Part shown: positions 49,001 through 58,661 of the stretch, one piece after another
Layout: each line of letters starts with the position of its first letter
Position numbering within the stretch: the stretch's first letter is position 1
Source: an uncultured Prevotellaceae bacterium
GTDB taxonomy: Bacteria > Bacteroidota > Bacteroidia > Bacteroidales > Bacteroidaceae
Length of the DNA stretch: 64,000 nucleotides
Direction: 5' to 3'
NCBI GenBank assembly: GCA_902775475.1
Contig: CACYME010000001.1
Location: 124,001 to 188,000 of the forward strand
The notes under the pieces: generated by a model
What the model was told of the DNA's origin: nothing
Seen by the model: only the letters and a program-made list of their open reading frames with translations
Databases searched by the model: none
Position numbers and translations under genes: made by a program

Positions 49001-51049
49001 CTATTGGACTATGACTTTGTGGCCGTTGCGGATGTAGACACCCTTGCGGCTGAGAGCGGGAACGTGTCGGCCATCGAGGGAGTAGACAGAGGCGTCGGGA
49101 GAGGTCTGCGAGACCGTGCGGATGGCCGACGTGGCAGCGCTGTGGAGCGTAATCTTGAAACAGGCCTGCGCCCCCTGTGGCGTGAAAGCCAGAGAGCGGG
49201 TCACGGGAGCGGGGAGCTGGATGGTGTAGGTGGCCCGGTTGTCGGAGGCAGCACGCGAGGGATAGACATAGTCGGTGGCGGCAAAGTCCTGTCCGGCGAG
49301 CGAGGCCAAATAGCAGGTGCTGTTGTCGTCGTTGCTATAGCCATAGAATGTGGCGGAGGCTATCTGGATGCCATCGGGGATGTTGATGGTATAGGTCTGT
49401 CCGCGTGAATACTTGATGCAGCCGTCGGTGCCGTTGGCATAGCCCTTCGACGTGGAAATAGAAAAGCCGTTGCTGAAGGTCCAGTCGCCATTGGACGTCT
49501 GCTGCGAGAGCTCGTAGCTGGTGACCGCAGGCTCGTCGCCCTTGTACTGCACGCTGCCCATCGGGGTGCCACCGACATACTGCGCCTCGGTGATGTCGGC
49601 CACGAGCGAGTTCATGTAGACCTCGACATTAGTGTAGCCCTCAGCGTTGAGCAGGTTGCCATCGACAGCATTGCTGGGATTGAGGCCGTGAGCCACCTCC
49701 CAGGCGTCGGGCATGCCGTCGCCGTCGGTGTCGACGGGAGCCTCGCTGCTGTTGAGCACAGGCCAGGCGCTCCAGTCGCCATCGGCATTGGAAGGCTTGT
49801 TGTCATCCTGCGAGTTGACGAAGCCCTTGCTAAGGCCCTTGCCCGTGTAGGTGGCAGCGTTGTTGCGCGTGTCGGAGACCATCAGCTCGTCGAAGCTGTC
49901 GCGGTGGAGCGAGGCGCCGGCGAAGTCGAGCACCCGCTGGTAGGCAACAGCAGCAGAGTGAGTGGTGGTATAGACGAAGGGCATGGGCTCGTCGAGGCGG
50001 ATGCTGTCGCGGGTGGCCTGGGTGAAGGTGCCGTCGCAGCCGTTGGCATCAATCTGGTCGATGATGCCGAGCGTCCAGTTGTTGCTGTTCACGTCGGAAT
50101 ACTTTGAGTTGACATTGCCCACGACATAGTATTTGCCCCAGAGATGAAGCGCAGGGGCATAGGCAGGATAGGTCTCGATGTAGGAGTTGGTGCGGATGCC
50201 GATGCCGGCGATGCGCTTGCCCTTCTTGTCGGTGGGCGAGCCGGGGCCGGGCTTGTAGTAGTTGTTGACGATGTTCACCGTCATGCCCTCGCCACCGTAG
50301 CAGCCGTTGCTGCCGAAGTTGTAGATGACGTTGTTGCGCATGTCCATGCGCTCGTCGAGCTGCGTGGTGGGACGGGGGCCAAGGCGCGGGGTACGGCTGG
50401 TGTGGTGGGCGATGAGGTTATGATGGAACGAGGCACCGCTGCCGCCCCAGTTGCCGCCGTAGCCGTGGGCACCCTTGGAGTGGCCGCTGTTGACGAGACT
50501 CTGCGCCACGAGGCACCACTGCACGGTGGTGTTCTTGTTGCCCAGGACGGAGAGGCACTCGTCGATGCTCCACGAGACGGAGCAGTGGTCGATCATCCAG
50601 TCCTGACGGTCGAAGCCGCCGAAGCCGTCCCAGCCGTCGGCACCGTTGACGAGGACGTTCTTATTGCCCAGACGGAAGCGCATATAGCGCACGATGACGT
50701 TGTTGCCCCCGATGGAGCAGGGATAGTCGGCCACGCAGATGCCGTCGCCCGGGGCCGTCTGCCCCGCAATGGTGGTGTTGCTGGGGATGGTGAGCGCCGA
50801 CTTGAGGTGGATGGTGCCAGAGACATCGAAGACGATGGTCTTGACACCCGTGCGGCCCAGCGCCCAACGGAGGGAGCCATTGCCAGAGTCATCGAGGTTG
50901 GTGACGTGATAGACATTGCCGCCACGGCCGCCAGTGACATAGCGTCCGAAACCCTCGGCACCGGGGAAGGCGGGTGTTTTCTCTTGCTGCTGAGCAGCGG
51001 CGAAAAGGCTCAATGCCAACAGCGAAAGGGTAAGAAATACAGTTTTCAT
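49001..51049 (-). CDS. Secreted PL1-type pectate lyase with T9SS-like tail
   Basis: Exported enzyme of 682 residues with signal MKTVFLTLSLLALSLFAAAQ. The catalytic part (about 25-400) has the polysaccharide lyase family 1 pattern: PGAEGFGRYVTGGRGG, VYHVTNLDDSGNGSLRWAL, then IPSNTTIAGQTAPG and MIDHCSVSWSIDE on a right-handed beta-helix, with TSRTPRLGPRP supplying the conserved R-x-P-R catalytic region. It should cleave homogalacturonan by beta-elimination with Ca2+. A DTDGDGMPDAWEVAHGLNP segment (about 465-483) is a Ca2+-binding thrombospondin-type-3-like linker. The C-terminal region carries a beta-sandwich domain and ends YSLDGRHVP...KGVYIRNGHKVIV, a short T9SS/Por-type tail. It has its own promoter and lies downstream of the susCD genes. 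Confidence 0.9.
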   Translation of the reverse strand: MKTVFLTLSLLALSLFAAAQQQEKTPAFPGAEGFGRYVTGGRGGNVYHVTNLDDSGNGSLRWALGRTGVKTIVFDVSGTIHLKSALTIPSNTTIAGQTAPGDGICVADYPCSIGGNNVIVRYMRFRLGNKNVLVNGADGWDGFGGFDRQDWMIDHCSVSWSIDECLSVLGNKNTTVQWCLVAQSLVNSGHSKGAHGYGGNWGGSGASFHHNLIAHHTSRTPRLGPRPTTQLDERMDMRNNVIYNFGSNGCYGGEGMTVNIVNNYYKPGPGSPTDKKGKRIAGIGIRTNSYIETYPAYAPALHLWGKYYVVGNVNSKYSDVNSNNWTLGIIDQIDANGCDGTFTQATRDSIRLDEPMPFVYTTTHSAAVAYQRVLDFAGASLHRDSFDELMVSDTRNNAATYTGKGLSKGFVNSQDDNKPSNADGDWSAWPVLNSSEAPVDTDGDGMPDAWEVAHGLNPSNAVDGNLLNAEGYTNVEVYMNSLVADITEAQYVGGTPMGSVQYKGDEPAVTSYELSQQTSNGDWTFSNGFSISTSKGYANGTDGCIKYSRGQTYTINIPDGIQIASATFYGYSNDDNSTCYLASLAGQDFAATDYVYPSRAASDNRATYTIQLPAPVTRSLAFTPQGAQACFKITLHSAATSAIRTVSQTSPDASVYSLDGRHVPALSRKGVYIRNGHKVIVQ

Positions 51050-51071
51050 GAACGTAGTTTGTTGACGCTGG

Positions 51072-51103
51072 CAAAGTTACGAAGAATCTTTCATATAGCC
51101 AAG
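51072..51103 (-). promoter_or_regulatory. Promoter of the pectate lyase gene
   Basis: The reverse strand has TAACTTTG (51072-51079) with CTTG 20 nt upstream (51100-51103). The predicted start near 51065 gives a leader of about 16 nt. It lies immediately after a terminator, so the lyase can be transcribed separately from susCD. Confidence 0.65.
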
Positions 51104-51114
51104 GAAAAAACAAG

Positions 51115-51153
51115 AAAAATCCCCACCCGACGGAGAGGCGGATGGGGTTTTTT
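51115..51153 (-). terminator. Intrinsic terminator between the T9SS protein and pectate lyase genes
   Basis: CCCCATCCG pairs with CGGGTGGGG (one mismatch) on the minus strand, followed by ATTTTTC, 23 nt after the stop of the 741-residue gene. The plus strand also ends in TTTTTT, so it is bidirectional. Confidence 0.75.
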
Positions 51154-51175
51154 AGGTTGTTCGCAAAAGCAATGA

Positions 51176-53401
51176 TTACTTCTGGAGCATCTTCTTGCCG
51201 TTGACGATGACCACGCCACGATAGTTGGCGTCGACCTTCTGACCGGCGAGGTTGTAGATGACGTTGCTCTGACGGTTGATGGTCTGGATGTTCTGGATGC
51301 TGCTTGCACCACCCTGAACGAGGGACACCTTCGTCACGGTGAGGTTACCGTCGCCATTGAGCAGGAACGTGCCACCCCAACCAGCAGCAGTAGTAGCAGC
51401 AGTAAAGAACTCTTCAGTCATGACGAAGTCGAAGTAGCCCTGAGCAGCCAAGTCAACAACCGTTGACTCACGGACAGAACCGTCCTCATTGGTCATGGGA
51501 AGGCCAGAGAAGCGTCCACGCATGCCGCCCCAGTGGCCGTCGAACACCTCGACCTGCCAGGTGTTGTCAGGAGCAGAGGCATAGAAACGGAGCCTATCGC
51601 CAACCTTTCCGCCAGCAGCAAGGAGTTCAGCTCCACCATCGCTCAAGAACTGAGGCTGATCGCCCCAACCATTCACAAGGGCTTCGCCTTCCCACAGCAC
51701 GGTCTCAGTCTCAGCGGGAGCAGCAGCAACGGGAGTAATCTCGATGCTGGAGATGAGGATGTTACCAGTGCCGGAGTACTTCTGGAAGGTGTAGGTACCT
51801 GCGGGGAGACCGAAGGTGAACTCATTGGCCTCGGGATAGAGTTTGAGGTCGTTGGTCTCGTTGCCCTCAGCGTCCTTCAGACAGTAGTTGGTACCGCTGA
51901 CGTTGACATAGCACTTGCGGTCGTTGACCTGCGAGCCATCCTCGGCGTCGGCAGCGTCGATGTTCTTACAAGCGTTCTTCGAGCAGATGACGTGAACGTT
52001 GACAGAGTCGCCCTCAGCCACCTGGAAGGTGATGTTGGTGTTGCTCATCTGGATGTAAGCCTCCTGACCGGCAGGCACCTGATACTTGGCGTTAGCCTCG
52101 TCGGCATTGGCCAGAGCCTTGAAGGTGAGGTTCTTCACGAAGAAGTCCTTCTTGTCGGCGGTGATGGCACCGTTCTCAATCATGTAGATGGTGTTACCGT
52201 TCTGGTCGGCAGCAGTAGCCTCAGCATCGACAACAGCGTTACCGCTGACGGTGATGAGCTTCTTCTCCTTGATGGGGTTGAGCACATAGACGTCCTTGGA
52301 AACGCTCTTGGTCTCGAAGGTGGCGTAGGTGCCATTGAAGATCTTCGAGAAGGCGGTCACGGTAGCCGACTCCTCAAGCGTGAAGTCGCTCTGTTCCTCG
52401 GCGCTGTTCAGGTTGCCATCGAGCGTCACGTAGTTGCGGGCACCCTCGTAAGGCGAGGTGATGGTGACATGGCCACCCTCAGCGTTAATCGTGGGAGCGT
52501 CGAACACGAAGTTCACGTTAGCCTCGTTGTCAGCACCGTCGCAGATGAGGTCGTCGTTGGGCTGGTGGTCGCCGAAGTCCATGAATGCCTGGAACTTCAC
52601 GGTCTGGTTGGCATAGCACTTGATGGGAGCGGTGTAGAGGGGGCTGGCAGCAGTGGGAGCCGAGCCGTCGGTGGTGTAGGTCACAACAGTGGGAACGGGC
52701 TCTGCGCCACCTTCCTCAACCATGTCGTTGGCCTTGCAGCTCACCTCGCGGAACCAGAGGCCTCCCTCGTAGGTCTGATCGCCCACCTTCACGGTCGGGG
52801 TACCAGGAGCCTCGTTAGCCTCGATGATGATGAAGCTGACGAACATATCGCCGTTGTAGGAACCGAGGTAGTAGAGACCGTCGTCGTCAACGGTGAACTC
52901 CCAACGGTAGCCACTGACGGTTGCGGGGTGATCCTCACCGGGAGCGGGGTTCAGCGAGTTCGACTGCCCCGGGTCGGTAGAGATGCGGGGGATGCGTGCG
53001 TCCTTACCGGTCTTGTTGTTTCCCTGCTCGAAGATGATGATCTTCGACTTGGCAGTCAGCTTCAGGGCAATCATGTCCTGCTGGTTCTTCAGACGCAGCC
53101 AATTGTAGTGGGGACCGGCATAGTCCTCGCCATACTTGGCAGCAATCTCCTCGGTGACATAGCCTTCGTTGCCACCGGCCACGGAGAGGTCGACACTACC
53201 CTTGTTGGTAGCTGTAGTACCACCCTTCAGGTCAAGGAAGTGGTTAGCGCCAAAGAGGACGCCAGAACCGGGACGTGCGCCCAGCTCATCGCAAACGAGC
53301 ACATAGCTGTGCTTCAGCACCTCAAGGTCATCGACGGTTGCAGCCTTGGCCACACCCATGAATGCCACGAGGGCAAGAGCGAAAGTAAATAATTTTTTCA
53401 T
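51176..53401 (-). CDS. Secreted T9SS-type multidomain protein of the pectin locus
   Basis: Exported protein of 741 residues (signal MKKLFTFALALVAFMGVAKA) with no catalytic motif that I recognise. Around residues 215-265 is a chitobiase/beta-hexosaminidase C-terminal-like domain (TYTTDGSAPTAASPLYTAPI), and further Ig-like strands follow. Residues about 585-705 (VLWEGEALVNGWGDQPQFL to FLLNGDGNLTVTKVSLV) look like a carbohydrate-binding beta-sandwich of the kind seen in Prevotella polysaccharidases. The C-terminus VIYNLAGQKVDANYRGVVIV, then NGKKMLQK, is a Por/T9SS-type tail. Its place in the susCD operon suggests a secreted or surface pectin-binding protein. It precedes a terminator; the lyase gene has a separate promoter. 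Confidence 0.75.
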   Translation of the reverse strand: MKKLFTFALALVAFMGVAKAATVDDLEVLKHSYVLVCDELGARPGSGVLFGANHFLDLKGGTTATNKGSVDLSVAGGNEGYVTEEIAAKYGEDYAGPHYNWLRLKNQQDMIALKLTAKSKIIIFEQGNNKTGKDARIPRISTDPGQSNSLNPAPGEDHPATVSGYRWEFTVDDDGLYYLGSYNGDMFVSFIIIEANEAPGTPTVKVGDQTYEGGLWFREVSCKANDMVEEGGAEPVPTVVTYTTDGSAPTAASPLYTAPIKCYANQTVKFQAFMDFGDHQPNDDLICDGADNEANVNFVFDAPTINAEGGHVTITSPYEGARNYVTLDGNLNSAEEQSDFTLEESATVTAFSKIFNGTYATFETKSVSKDVYVLNPIKEKKLITVSGNAVVDAEATAADQNGNTIYMIENGAITADKKDFFVKNLTFKALANADEANAKYQVPAGQEAYIQMSNTNITFQVAEGDSVNVHVICSKNACKNIDAADAEDGSQVNDRKCYVNVSGTNYCLKDAEGNETNDLKLYPEANEFTFGLPAGTYTFQKYSGTGNILISSIEITPVAAAPAETETVLWEGEALVNGWGDQPQFLSDGGAELLAAGGKVGDRLRFYASAPDNTWQVEVFDGHWGGMRGRFSGLPMTNEDGSVRESTVVDLAAQGYFDFVMTEEFFTAATTAAGWGGTFLLNGDGNLTVTKVSLVQGGASSIQNIQTINRQSNVIYNLAGQKVDANYRGVVIVNGKKMLQK

Positions 53402-53478
53402 AAAAAAATTTGTTAGTTAATAATTAAAAGTTAGAAAAAAGTTGTTTAGTTCATCATGTCTGAGAGAGAGCCAGCCGA

Positions 53479-53514
53479 AGCCCCCTCCCCCACCAGGAAG
53501 ATGGGGAAGGAAGC
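53479..53514. repeat. Degenerate GC-rich palindrome
   Basis: AGCCCCCTCCCCCA and ATGGGGAAGGAAGCT form an imperfect hairpin just after the small lipoprotein stop (53526). It resembles the palindromic element at 47870-47959 and the one in the susD signal-peptide region. Confidence 0.4.
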
Positions 53515-53525
53515 TCGATGGCGGC

Positions 53526-54053
53526 TTATTGCTTCACGAGATAGGTCTGCACGGGCGTATCTCCATAGTGTACCACCGTGAGAATCTCCCGGTCAGTAGA
53601 GGTGGCTATACCAACGAAGACGGCAGACTTAGAGATATTTCCCTTGTCGTCCCTGACCAGCTTCAGGATTTCCAGATTGCCTGTCTTGGCAGAATAACTG
53701 TACTCATAGTAGGGCTGGGCGTCAGTGTTCGACTCATCAGTCCAAGTTCCCTCCGTTGCTCCCTGGCTCATCTTCACGCTGACAGAGTCGGCAGTGGCGA
53801 AGTTGAGGCTCTCGACGAAGCCCTGCACCTCTTCCCCATAGGCATTTGCCTTGAAGCCCGATGCGCGCACCCACTTCGTGTTAGCCAGCGACTCAGGATG
53901 AGCCACCTGCAGCGAGTCGTTGTAGCCTTTCACCCACGAAGGATTGTCGGTGCTGGCATCCTCGTACTCGTTGGCATCGCTGCAAGCAGTGGTCAGGCTA
54001 AGGCCTGCCACCACTGCCATTGCAGCAAATATAGTTTTTCTGAAAGATATCAT
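53526..54053 (-). CDS. Small lipoprotein of the pectin locus, unknown function
   Basis: Lipoprotein of 175 residues; signal VVAGLSLTTAC, Cys24, then an acidic linker SDANEYEDAS as in surface-exposed Bacteroidetes lipoproteins. The mature domain alternates short strands (WVRASGFKANAYGEEVQGF, VSVKMSQGATEGTWTDE, ILTVVHYGDTPVQTYLV), suggesting a small lipocalin-like beta-barrel. I do not recognise a family with confidence. It lies 32 nt after the DUF4957/DUF5123-like gene and 124 nt before the T9SS-protein gene, in the same operon. Probably surface-attached and involved in glycan binding or in organising the SusCD complex; this is inference from position only. Confidence 0.75.
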   Translation of the reverse strand: MISFRKTIFAAMAVVAGLSLTTACSDANEYEDASTDNPSWVKGYNDSLQVAHPESLANTKWVRASGFKANAYGEEVQGFVESLNFATADSVSVKMSQGATEGTWTDESNTDAQPYYEYSYSAKTGNLEILKLVRDDKGNISKSAVFVGIATSTDREILTVVHYGDTPVQTYLVKQ

Positions 54054-54085
54054 ATTCTCCTTGGATTAATTAAAATTCTTGAATC

Positions 54086-56455
54086 TTACTTGTTGCGCCA
54101 ACGAGCAGCACCCACGTTATTGCGGTAGATGTCGTTGTCAGTGTTCTTGAAGTAGAGGTTCACGTTGAACTCTGTAGAAGCTGTTCCATCGAGGGCGTCG
54201 GCACGGTGCATGTTCTGGTCGCTGGCCGTAGATGCGACGTGAGGCGGACAGGGTTGCTCCATGAGGTCGGTAGCCGAGATGTTGGCCACCTCCACCTCCA
54301 GGGTTCCATTCAGCGTGGCGTTGGCATCCTTCACCAGCTTACCGAAGTTATTGCTGGTCGAGGTCCACGGCGTGTTGCTGAAGATGGTACCGTTGGTCAG
54401 GTCGTTATTGGTCGACCAGTTGTTCTCGAAGTTCAGCGTCACCTTACCGGCAGAGCCGTCGGGCTGGGTCTGCGTGTTACGGATATCAGCACCCCACTGA
54501 GCCAGTACACGCTGGTCACCCTGCTTCTTGCAGAGAACGATAAGGTTGTTCTTCACATTGAAGACAGAGCCATGAGGCAGACCGCGCATCTTGAAGATGG
54601 CGCCATCGGCACGGGTATTGAAGTTAATCAGCGTATTATTCGAGAACGTGATGTTCCACTTCGTTCCTGGCACCCACGCCACTTCACTCTGCTCGGCGAA
54701 GAAAGCTGGGAAGGGGCTGTCGTAGAAGGTATTCTCCGTGACCTTCATGTCCTCATAAAGGTTAGAAGCGGTATTGGCACCCGAACCGTGAATCCAGCAG
54801 TAGCCGCCAGCACCCTGGTTGTAATAGCCGCAGTCCATGAAAAGATTGTTCTTGACGACCACATGACGCCAGATCTTGTAGTTCACGCCCTGCTCGCGGA
54901 TGAAACCACGGACGAGACGCTTGAACGAACAGTTCTCGATAACGAGTGAATCGAGCGAGATGGCCATACCGTTGGAGAACATATTGAAGAAATAGTTACC
55001 CGTGGGGCTGCCCTTTCCGGCCTGCTGGTCACCATAGTTGTAGCACTTGGGGTTGTCGAAGTCGATGTCATAGAAGGCGAGCTTCTTCATATAGATTTCA
55101 CCACCCTCACCAGCCTCAGGCTGACGGCCGAAGGTGAACATCGAATAGGGACAACCGTTCCACTGCTCACCGTCTACAGCCTGGTCGTACATGTCGTCCT
55201 TACCAAGCCCGCAAAGCACACGGGCACGCTTGCCCTGTGCCACGTCAGCGGGGTCAGTGCGGAGCACGAAGCCCTTACAGGTGATGTCGTTACCGTCCAG
55301 ATAGTAGGTCTTTCCACCTTCGAGCAGGAAGGTCTGCCCCTCGGCGTAGTCGGTGTTCTCGATGAAGTTATAGAGTGTCGGGGTAATCGGTGCTGCGTCG
55401 AACTCGTCGGCAGCAGCAAACACCTGTGTGCGCACCTTGTTGTCGCGGTTGGGGATAGGCAGCGTTGAGGCCTGTGCCTTCAGCTCATCGTGCTTCAGCA
55501 AGACAGGCTCGCCCGGCTTACCGTCGGAGCGCGAGGTGCAAGTGTTATACTTGGCGTCGATGGCCACAGAAACACGCGGGTCGATGACGTCGATGACGTA
55601 CACGGAGTTGGCCGTCAGGCCGTCGACGACCACATAGCCACGCTCACGGTCTTCCTGCGTAATCTGATAGTGCTTCCACTTCTCGCCCACCTTGGAGTTG
55701 GGGTTGTTGGGCGAGGGCGAGACGGTCAGAATCTGGTAGCCCAGCTCTCCGTTGGCACCAATGTTGAAGTTCTCGTAGTAAGCTTCCAGCTTGTCCAGGT
55801 CGTCCGGGTTTGTGATTTCTTCATCCTCGGCATAGCCCAGGGCCTGCTTCACCGTATTGTTCAGGTAGACGTGCATGGTCTCCTCGGTGGTCTCAGCCTG
55901 GTTCACGTAGATGGCATTCGGCGTAGGATAGCGGTCGTTGGTGGCAATGCCTACATACTCCTGCCACTGGCGTCCGTTACCATGACCATACCAGTTGGAG
56001 GCGTGCGAGAAGTCGGTCACATTGTTGTCCTTCTTCGACAGGCAACGGATGGCGAAGCGGAAGTCGGTAGAATACTGCTGGTCGGGGATGAGCAGGTCGA
56101 GCACCTTGGGGCCGACGATGGTGTCGAGCAGCAAGTCGCTCGTTCCCTGAATCTTGGCCCATGCGTCGGCACCGCCAGAGACCTTTGGCTGCAAGGCCAT
56201 CTGAATCTGGTAGCCGGCGCAGTCGTCCACGCCATACCAATAGAGGTGGATGGTGTTACCATGTGGATAGCGTGCGTCGAGTCCGCAGTTATAAGGATAG
56301 TCCGTTCCCTTACCACGGGTATTATCGACGATGAACATGGTCATAAACTCTCTGTCGGTGGCCTCCGATGTCTTGTCATCGTCATTACACGAGACGGTGA
56401 GTGCCGAGGTGCCTGCCAACAGGAGCAGCATCATGCTATTCAGTATCTTTTTCAT
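54086..56455 (-). CDS. DUF4957/DUF5123-like beta-helix lipoprotein
   Basis: Surface lipoprotein of 789 residues; the start at 56455 (MKKILNSMML) is preferred over one at 56467. The signal ends SALTVSC, Cys23. Residues about 40-310 contain fibronectin-like strands (HGNTIHLYWYGVDDCAGYQI). From about 360 onwards a right-handed beta-helix is indicated by repeated NxxF and VxNN turns (FYDIDFDNPKCYNYGD, ENCSFKRLVRGFIRE, VVVKNNLFMDCGYYNQ, VKNNLIVLCKKQ). This layout fits the DUF4957/DUF5123 lipoproteins that occupy the SusE-like position in pectin loci. No lyase signature (such as the PL1 RxPR) is visible, so I infer a pectin-binding role. It follows susD by 20 nt. Confidence 0.75.
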   Translation of the reverse strand: MKKILNSMMLLLLAGTSALTVSCNDDDKTSEATDREFMTMFIVDNTRGKGTDYPYNCGLDARYPHGNTIHLYWYGVDDCAGYQIQMALQPKVSGGADAWAKIQGTSDLLLDTIVGPKVLDLLIPDQQYSTDFRFAIRCLSKKDNNVTDFSHASNWYGHGNGRQWQEYVGIATNDRYPTPNAIYVNQAETTEETMHVYLNNTVKQALGYAEDEEITNPDDLDKLEAYYENFNIGANGELGYQILTVSPSPNNPNSKVGEKWKHYQITQEDRERGYVVVDGLTANSVYVIDVIDPRVSVAIDAKYNTCTSRSDGKPGEPVLLKHDELKAQASTLPIPNRDNKVRTQVFAAADEFDAAPITPTLYNFIENTDYAEGQTFLLEGGKTYYLDGNDITCKGFVLRTDPADVAQGKRARVLCGLGKDDMYDQAVDGEQWNGCPYSMFTFGRQPEAGEGGEIYMKKLAFYDIDFDNPKCYNYGDQQAGKGSPTGNYFFNMFSNGMAISLDSLVIENCSFKRLVRGFIREQGVNYKIWRHVVVKNNLFMDCGYYNQGAGGYCWIHGSGANTASNLYEDMKVTENTFYDSPFPAFFAEQSEVAWVPGTKWNITFSNNTLINFNTRADGAIFKMRGLPHGSVFNVKNNLIVLCKKQGDQRVLAQWGADIRNTQTQPDGSAGKVTLNFENNWSTNNDLTNGTIFSNTPWTSTSNNFGKLVKDANATLNGTLEVEVANISATDLMEQPCPPHVASTASDQNMHRADALDGTASTEFNVNLYFKNTDNDIYRNNVGAARWRNK

Positions 56456-56475
56456 ATCAATAGTCATTCAAGTGA

Positions 56476-58644
56476 TTAATAGCCGTAGTAATTCTTGTAT
56501 TCGCCCGAAGAGCGCTGGATGACCGTGCCGGGATAAGGCAGGATGTAGCGCACGGGGGGCAGGTCGTTGAGAGCTGCCAGGCCAGAGAACTGAGTGAGCG
56601 CACCGTCGCGGATGATCCAGAGGTTGCCACTGTCGTCACAGCGGATATAGCCATAGTAAGAATACTTACACTGGTCAACAGGCTGTCCGTTGGCATCGTT
56701 GCCCCACTTGTAGAAGTCGGCATAGAGCCAGCTCTTGGCCTTGAATCCGCCACGTGTGATGGCGCTGGTTATGGGGGCGCTCATCGGCCTGTAGGCATTG
56801 TAGATACGCAGGCTCTGCATGGTCTGGTTAGGATAGTTCTGCAGCACCGTTCCGTTGCCATCGACCAGATAGCCATAGAGCTGGTTACGATACTGGTGCA
56901 GACCGTAGGTGTTCACCTCGTCAATATTATAGGTATGATAGTACACACGCGATGGGAGGTTGTCGATGTAGCCAGCGTCTGTGGTATAGCCGTCGTGTTC
57001 ATTGATGGCGTCCTCGAAGCCCGTGAAGCTACCCACGTTCTGCATGCCGGCAGAGTAGTAGCGCAGGAAGCTGTAGACCAGTTCCTCGCCATAGGTATTG
57101 GTGCGCACGAGGTCGCGCCAACGCGAGTTCTCACCGGCGAACTCCCATTTACGCTCGTCGAGTACAGCCTTCAGGAAAGCCTCCTTCGATGCTGCTGCCT
57201 CGGTGTAGAAGGCGGCGTCGCCATCCTCCACATTGCGGAAAGCGCGGCTGTGCACCTGTCGCAGGCAGTCCATAGCCTCGTCGGTGGGCCCGTTGTTCAC
57301 TTCATTGGCAGCCTCGGCATACATCAGCAGCACGTCGGCATAGCGCATGTAGGGGAAGTTGATGCCCGTAGAACCCGTGGTGGTATTGCCTAAAGCCTGT
57401 CCAGCACTCGTCCACAGCTTCGACCACTTGTTGTTATGAACCGAATAGTCGTTGCGGATATAGACCGAGTCGGCCAGATTGCCTTCAGCGTTGGTGTAGT
57501 AGCTATAGTACCACAGACCATTGACGAACTCACGGCGAGCATCTCCATTGCGGAACTGGAAGCGATAGAAAGCATTCAGACGGGCACCGCCGTCGCACTT
57601 GCCCCATACGCCTACCGTGGCTCCCTCGTAGTCGGAGTAGGTGGGGCCTTGGACATAACCCGTATTACCCGTAGACTCACGTGCGAAAGGAATTTCGAAG
57701 ATGGGGTCGTCGTTGTTCACCACCTGATAGTTGCACTCGTTGACGAACACATCCTGATAACTGTTAGACAGCTTGTGCGTGCCGGCCTTGATAACGTTGT
57801 CGGCATAGGTCATGGCAGTGCGATAGTAGTCCTGATAGTTAGCCGGGCGCTGCATCGAGCCGTAGGCACGAGGATTGCTCTTGTCGGGACGCAGCGAGTA
57901 GCCGCCAGCGGTGAGGGCGATGCGTGCAATGAGTGCCTGGGCATACTCCTTGGAGCAGCGCTCCACGGTGGTGCTGGTGGTCGACGCCATGCCTGCTGCA
58001 GCCTGCTGCAGGTCGGCGATGAGCGTTTTCTGAATTTCCTCGCGGTCGGTGACGGGCAGCATCTCCTTGACGCCACGGTCGTTGGTGGGCTCGAAGGAGA
58101 AGGGCACGTCGCCGAACATCACCACGAGGTCGTGGTAGACCATGGCGCGGAGGCACTTGGCCTCGCCCACCCACTGCAGCATCTCCGGGTCGGGCGTCGT
58201 CGTGGCGTTACCCTCGTCGTCAGTCAGATAGTACACGGGGCTGGCCTCAGCAGCCTTGACGAAGATGTTGGCATATTCAATGAGGCGATAGGCTGCCGTC
58301 CAGAACTTCAGGATTTCACCACCCTCATCGTCGCAGTCGAAGCGCTGATAGGTGGTGTGCGAATGGGCGCTCGACGAGCTGATGGCCATATCGACATCGC
58401 TGTTGAGGATGAAGCTCCTCTGATAGTTATTGCCGTAAAGGTCACCAACGAGCACTTGCGAGTAGACACCGTTGAGGGCACGCTCCACCTCCGACTTCTG
58501 GCTGTAGACGAAATCGAGGGTGTACTTCGACGGCGCATCAACATCCAGGTAGTCATTGCAGGAGGAGAGAAGCCCCACTCCTACTCCCCCGAGGGGGAGC
58601 GCAACTGCCGCATAAACCAAATATGATAATATATTCTTTTTCAT
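56476..58644 (-). CDS. susD: SusD/RagB-family glycan-binding lipoprotein
   Basis: Lipoprotein of 722 residues. The signal ends GLLSSC (Cys29), followed by NDYLDVDAPSKYTLDFVYSQ and EVERALNGVYSQ, the classic SusD N-terminus. TPR-like helices follow (CLRAMVYHDLVVMFGDVPF), and the C-terminal KWEFAGENSRWRDLVR and YILPYPGTVIQRSSG, then EYKNYYGY, are also family signatures. SusD sits on the SusC barrel as a lid and binds the incoming oligosaccharide. The gene starts 17 nt after the susC stop. Signal residues about 17-25 (LPLGGVGVG) are encoded by a GC-rich palindrome (58574-58599), unusually for a SusD signal. Confidence 0.93.
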   Translation of the reverse strand: MKKNILSYLVYAAVALPLGGVGVGLLSSCNDYLDVDAPSKYTLDFVYSQKSEVERALNGVYSQVLVGDLYGNNYQRSFILNSDVDMAISSSSAHSHTTYQRFDCDDEGGEILKFWTAAYRLIEYANIFVKAAEASPVYYLTDDEGNATTTPDPEMLQWVGEAKCLRAMVYHDLVVMFGDVPFSFEPTNDRGVKEMLPVTDREEIQKTLIADLQQAAAGMASTTSTTVERCSKEYAQALIARIALTAGGYSLRPDKSNPRAYGSMQRPANYQDYYRTAMTYADNVIKAGTHKLSNSYQDVFVNECNYQVVNNDDPIFEIPFARESTGNTGYVQGPTYSDYEGATVGVWGKCDGGARLNAFYRFQFRNGDARREFVNGLWYYSYYTNAEGNLADSVYIRNDYSVHNNKWSKLWTSAGQALGNTTTGSTGINFPYMRYADVLLMYAEAANEVNNGPTDEAMDCLRQVHSRAFRNVEDGDAAFYTEAAASKEAFLKAVLDERKWEFAGENSRWRDLVRTNTYGEELVYSFLRYYSAGMQNVGSFTGFEDAINEHDGYTTDAGYIDNLPSRVYYHTYNIDEVNTYGLHQYRNQLYGYLVDGNGTVLQNYPNQTMQSLRIYNAYRPMSAPITSAITRGGFKAKSWLYADFYKWGNDANGQPVDQCKYSYYGYIRCDDSGNLWIIRDGALTQFSGLAALNDLPPVRYILPYPGTVIQRSSGEYKNYYGY
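58574..58599. repeat. GC-rich palindrome inside the susD signal-peptide region
   Basis: CTCCCCCGAGGGGGAG (58584-58599) is a hairpin with a 2-nt loop, preceded by CCCCACTCCTA. This layout parallels the element in the esterase gene. Here the sequence is translated as part of the hydrophobic core of the lipoprotein signal. Confidence 0.5.
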
Positions 58645-58661
58645 GTTATTGCCATTTGAGA

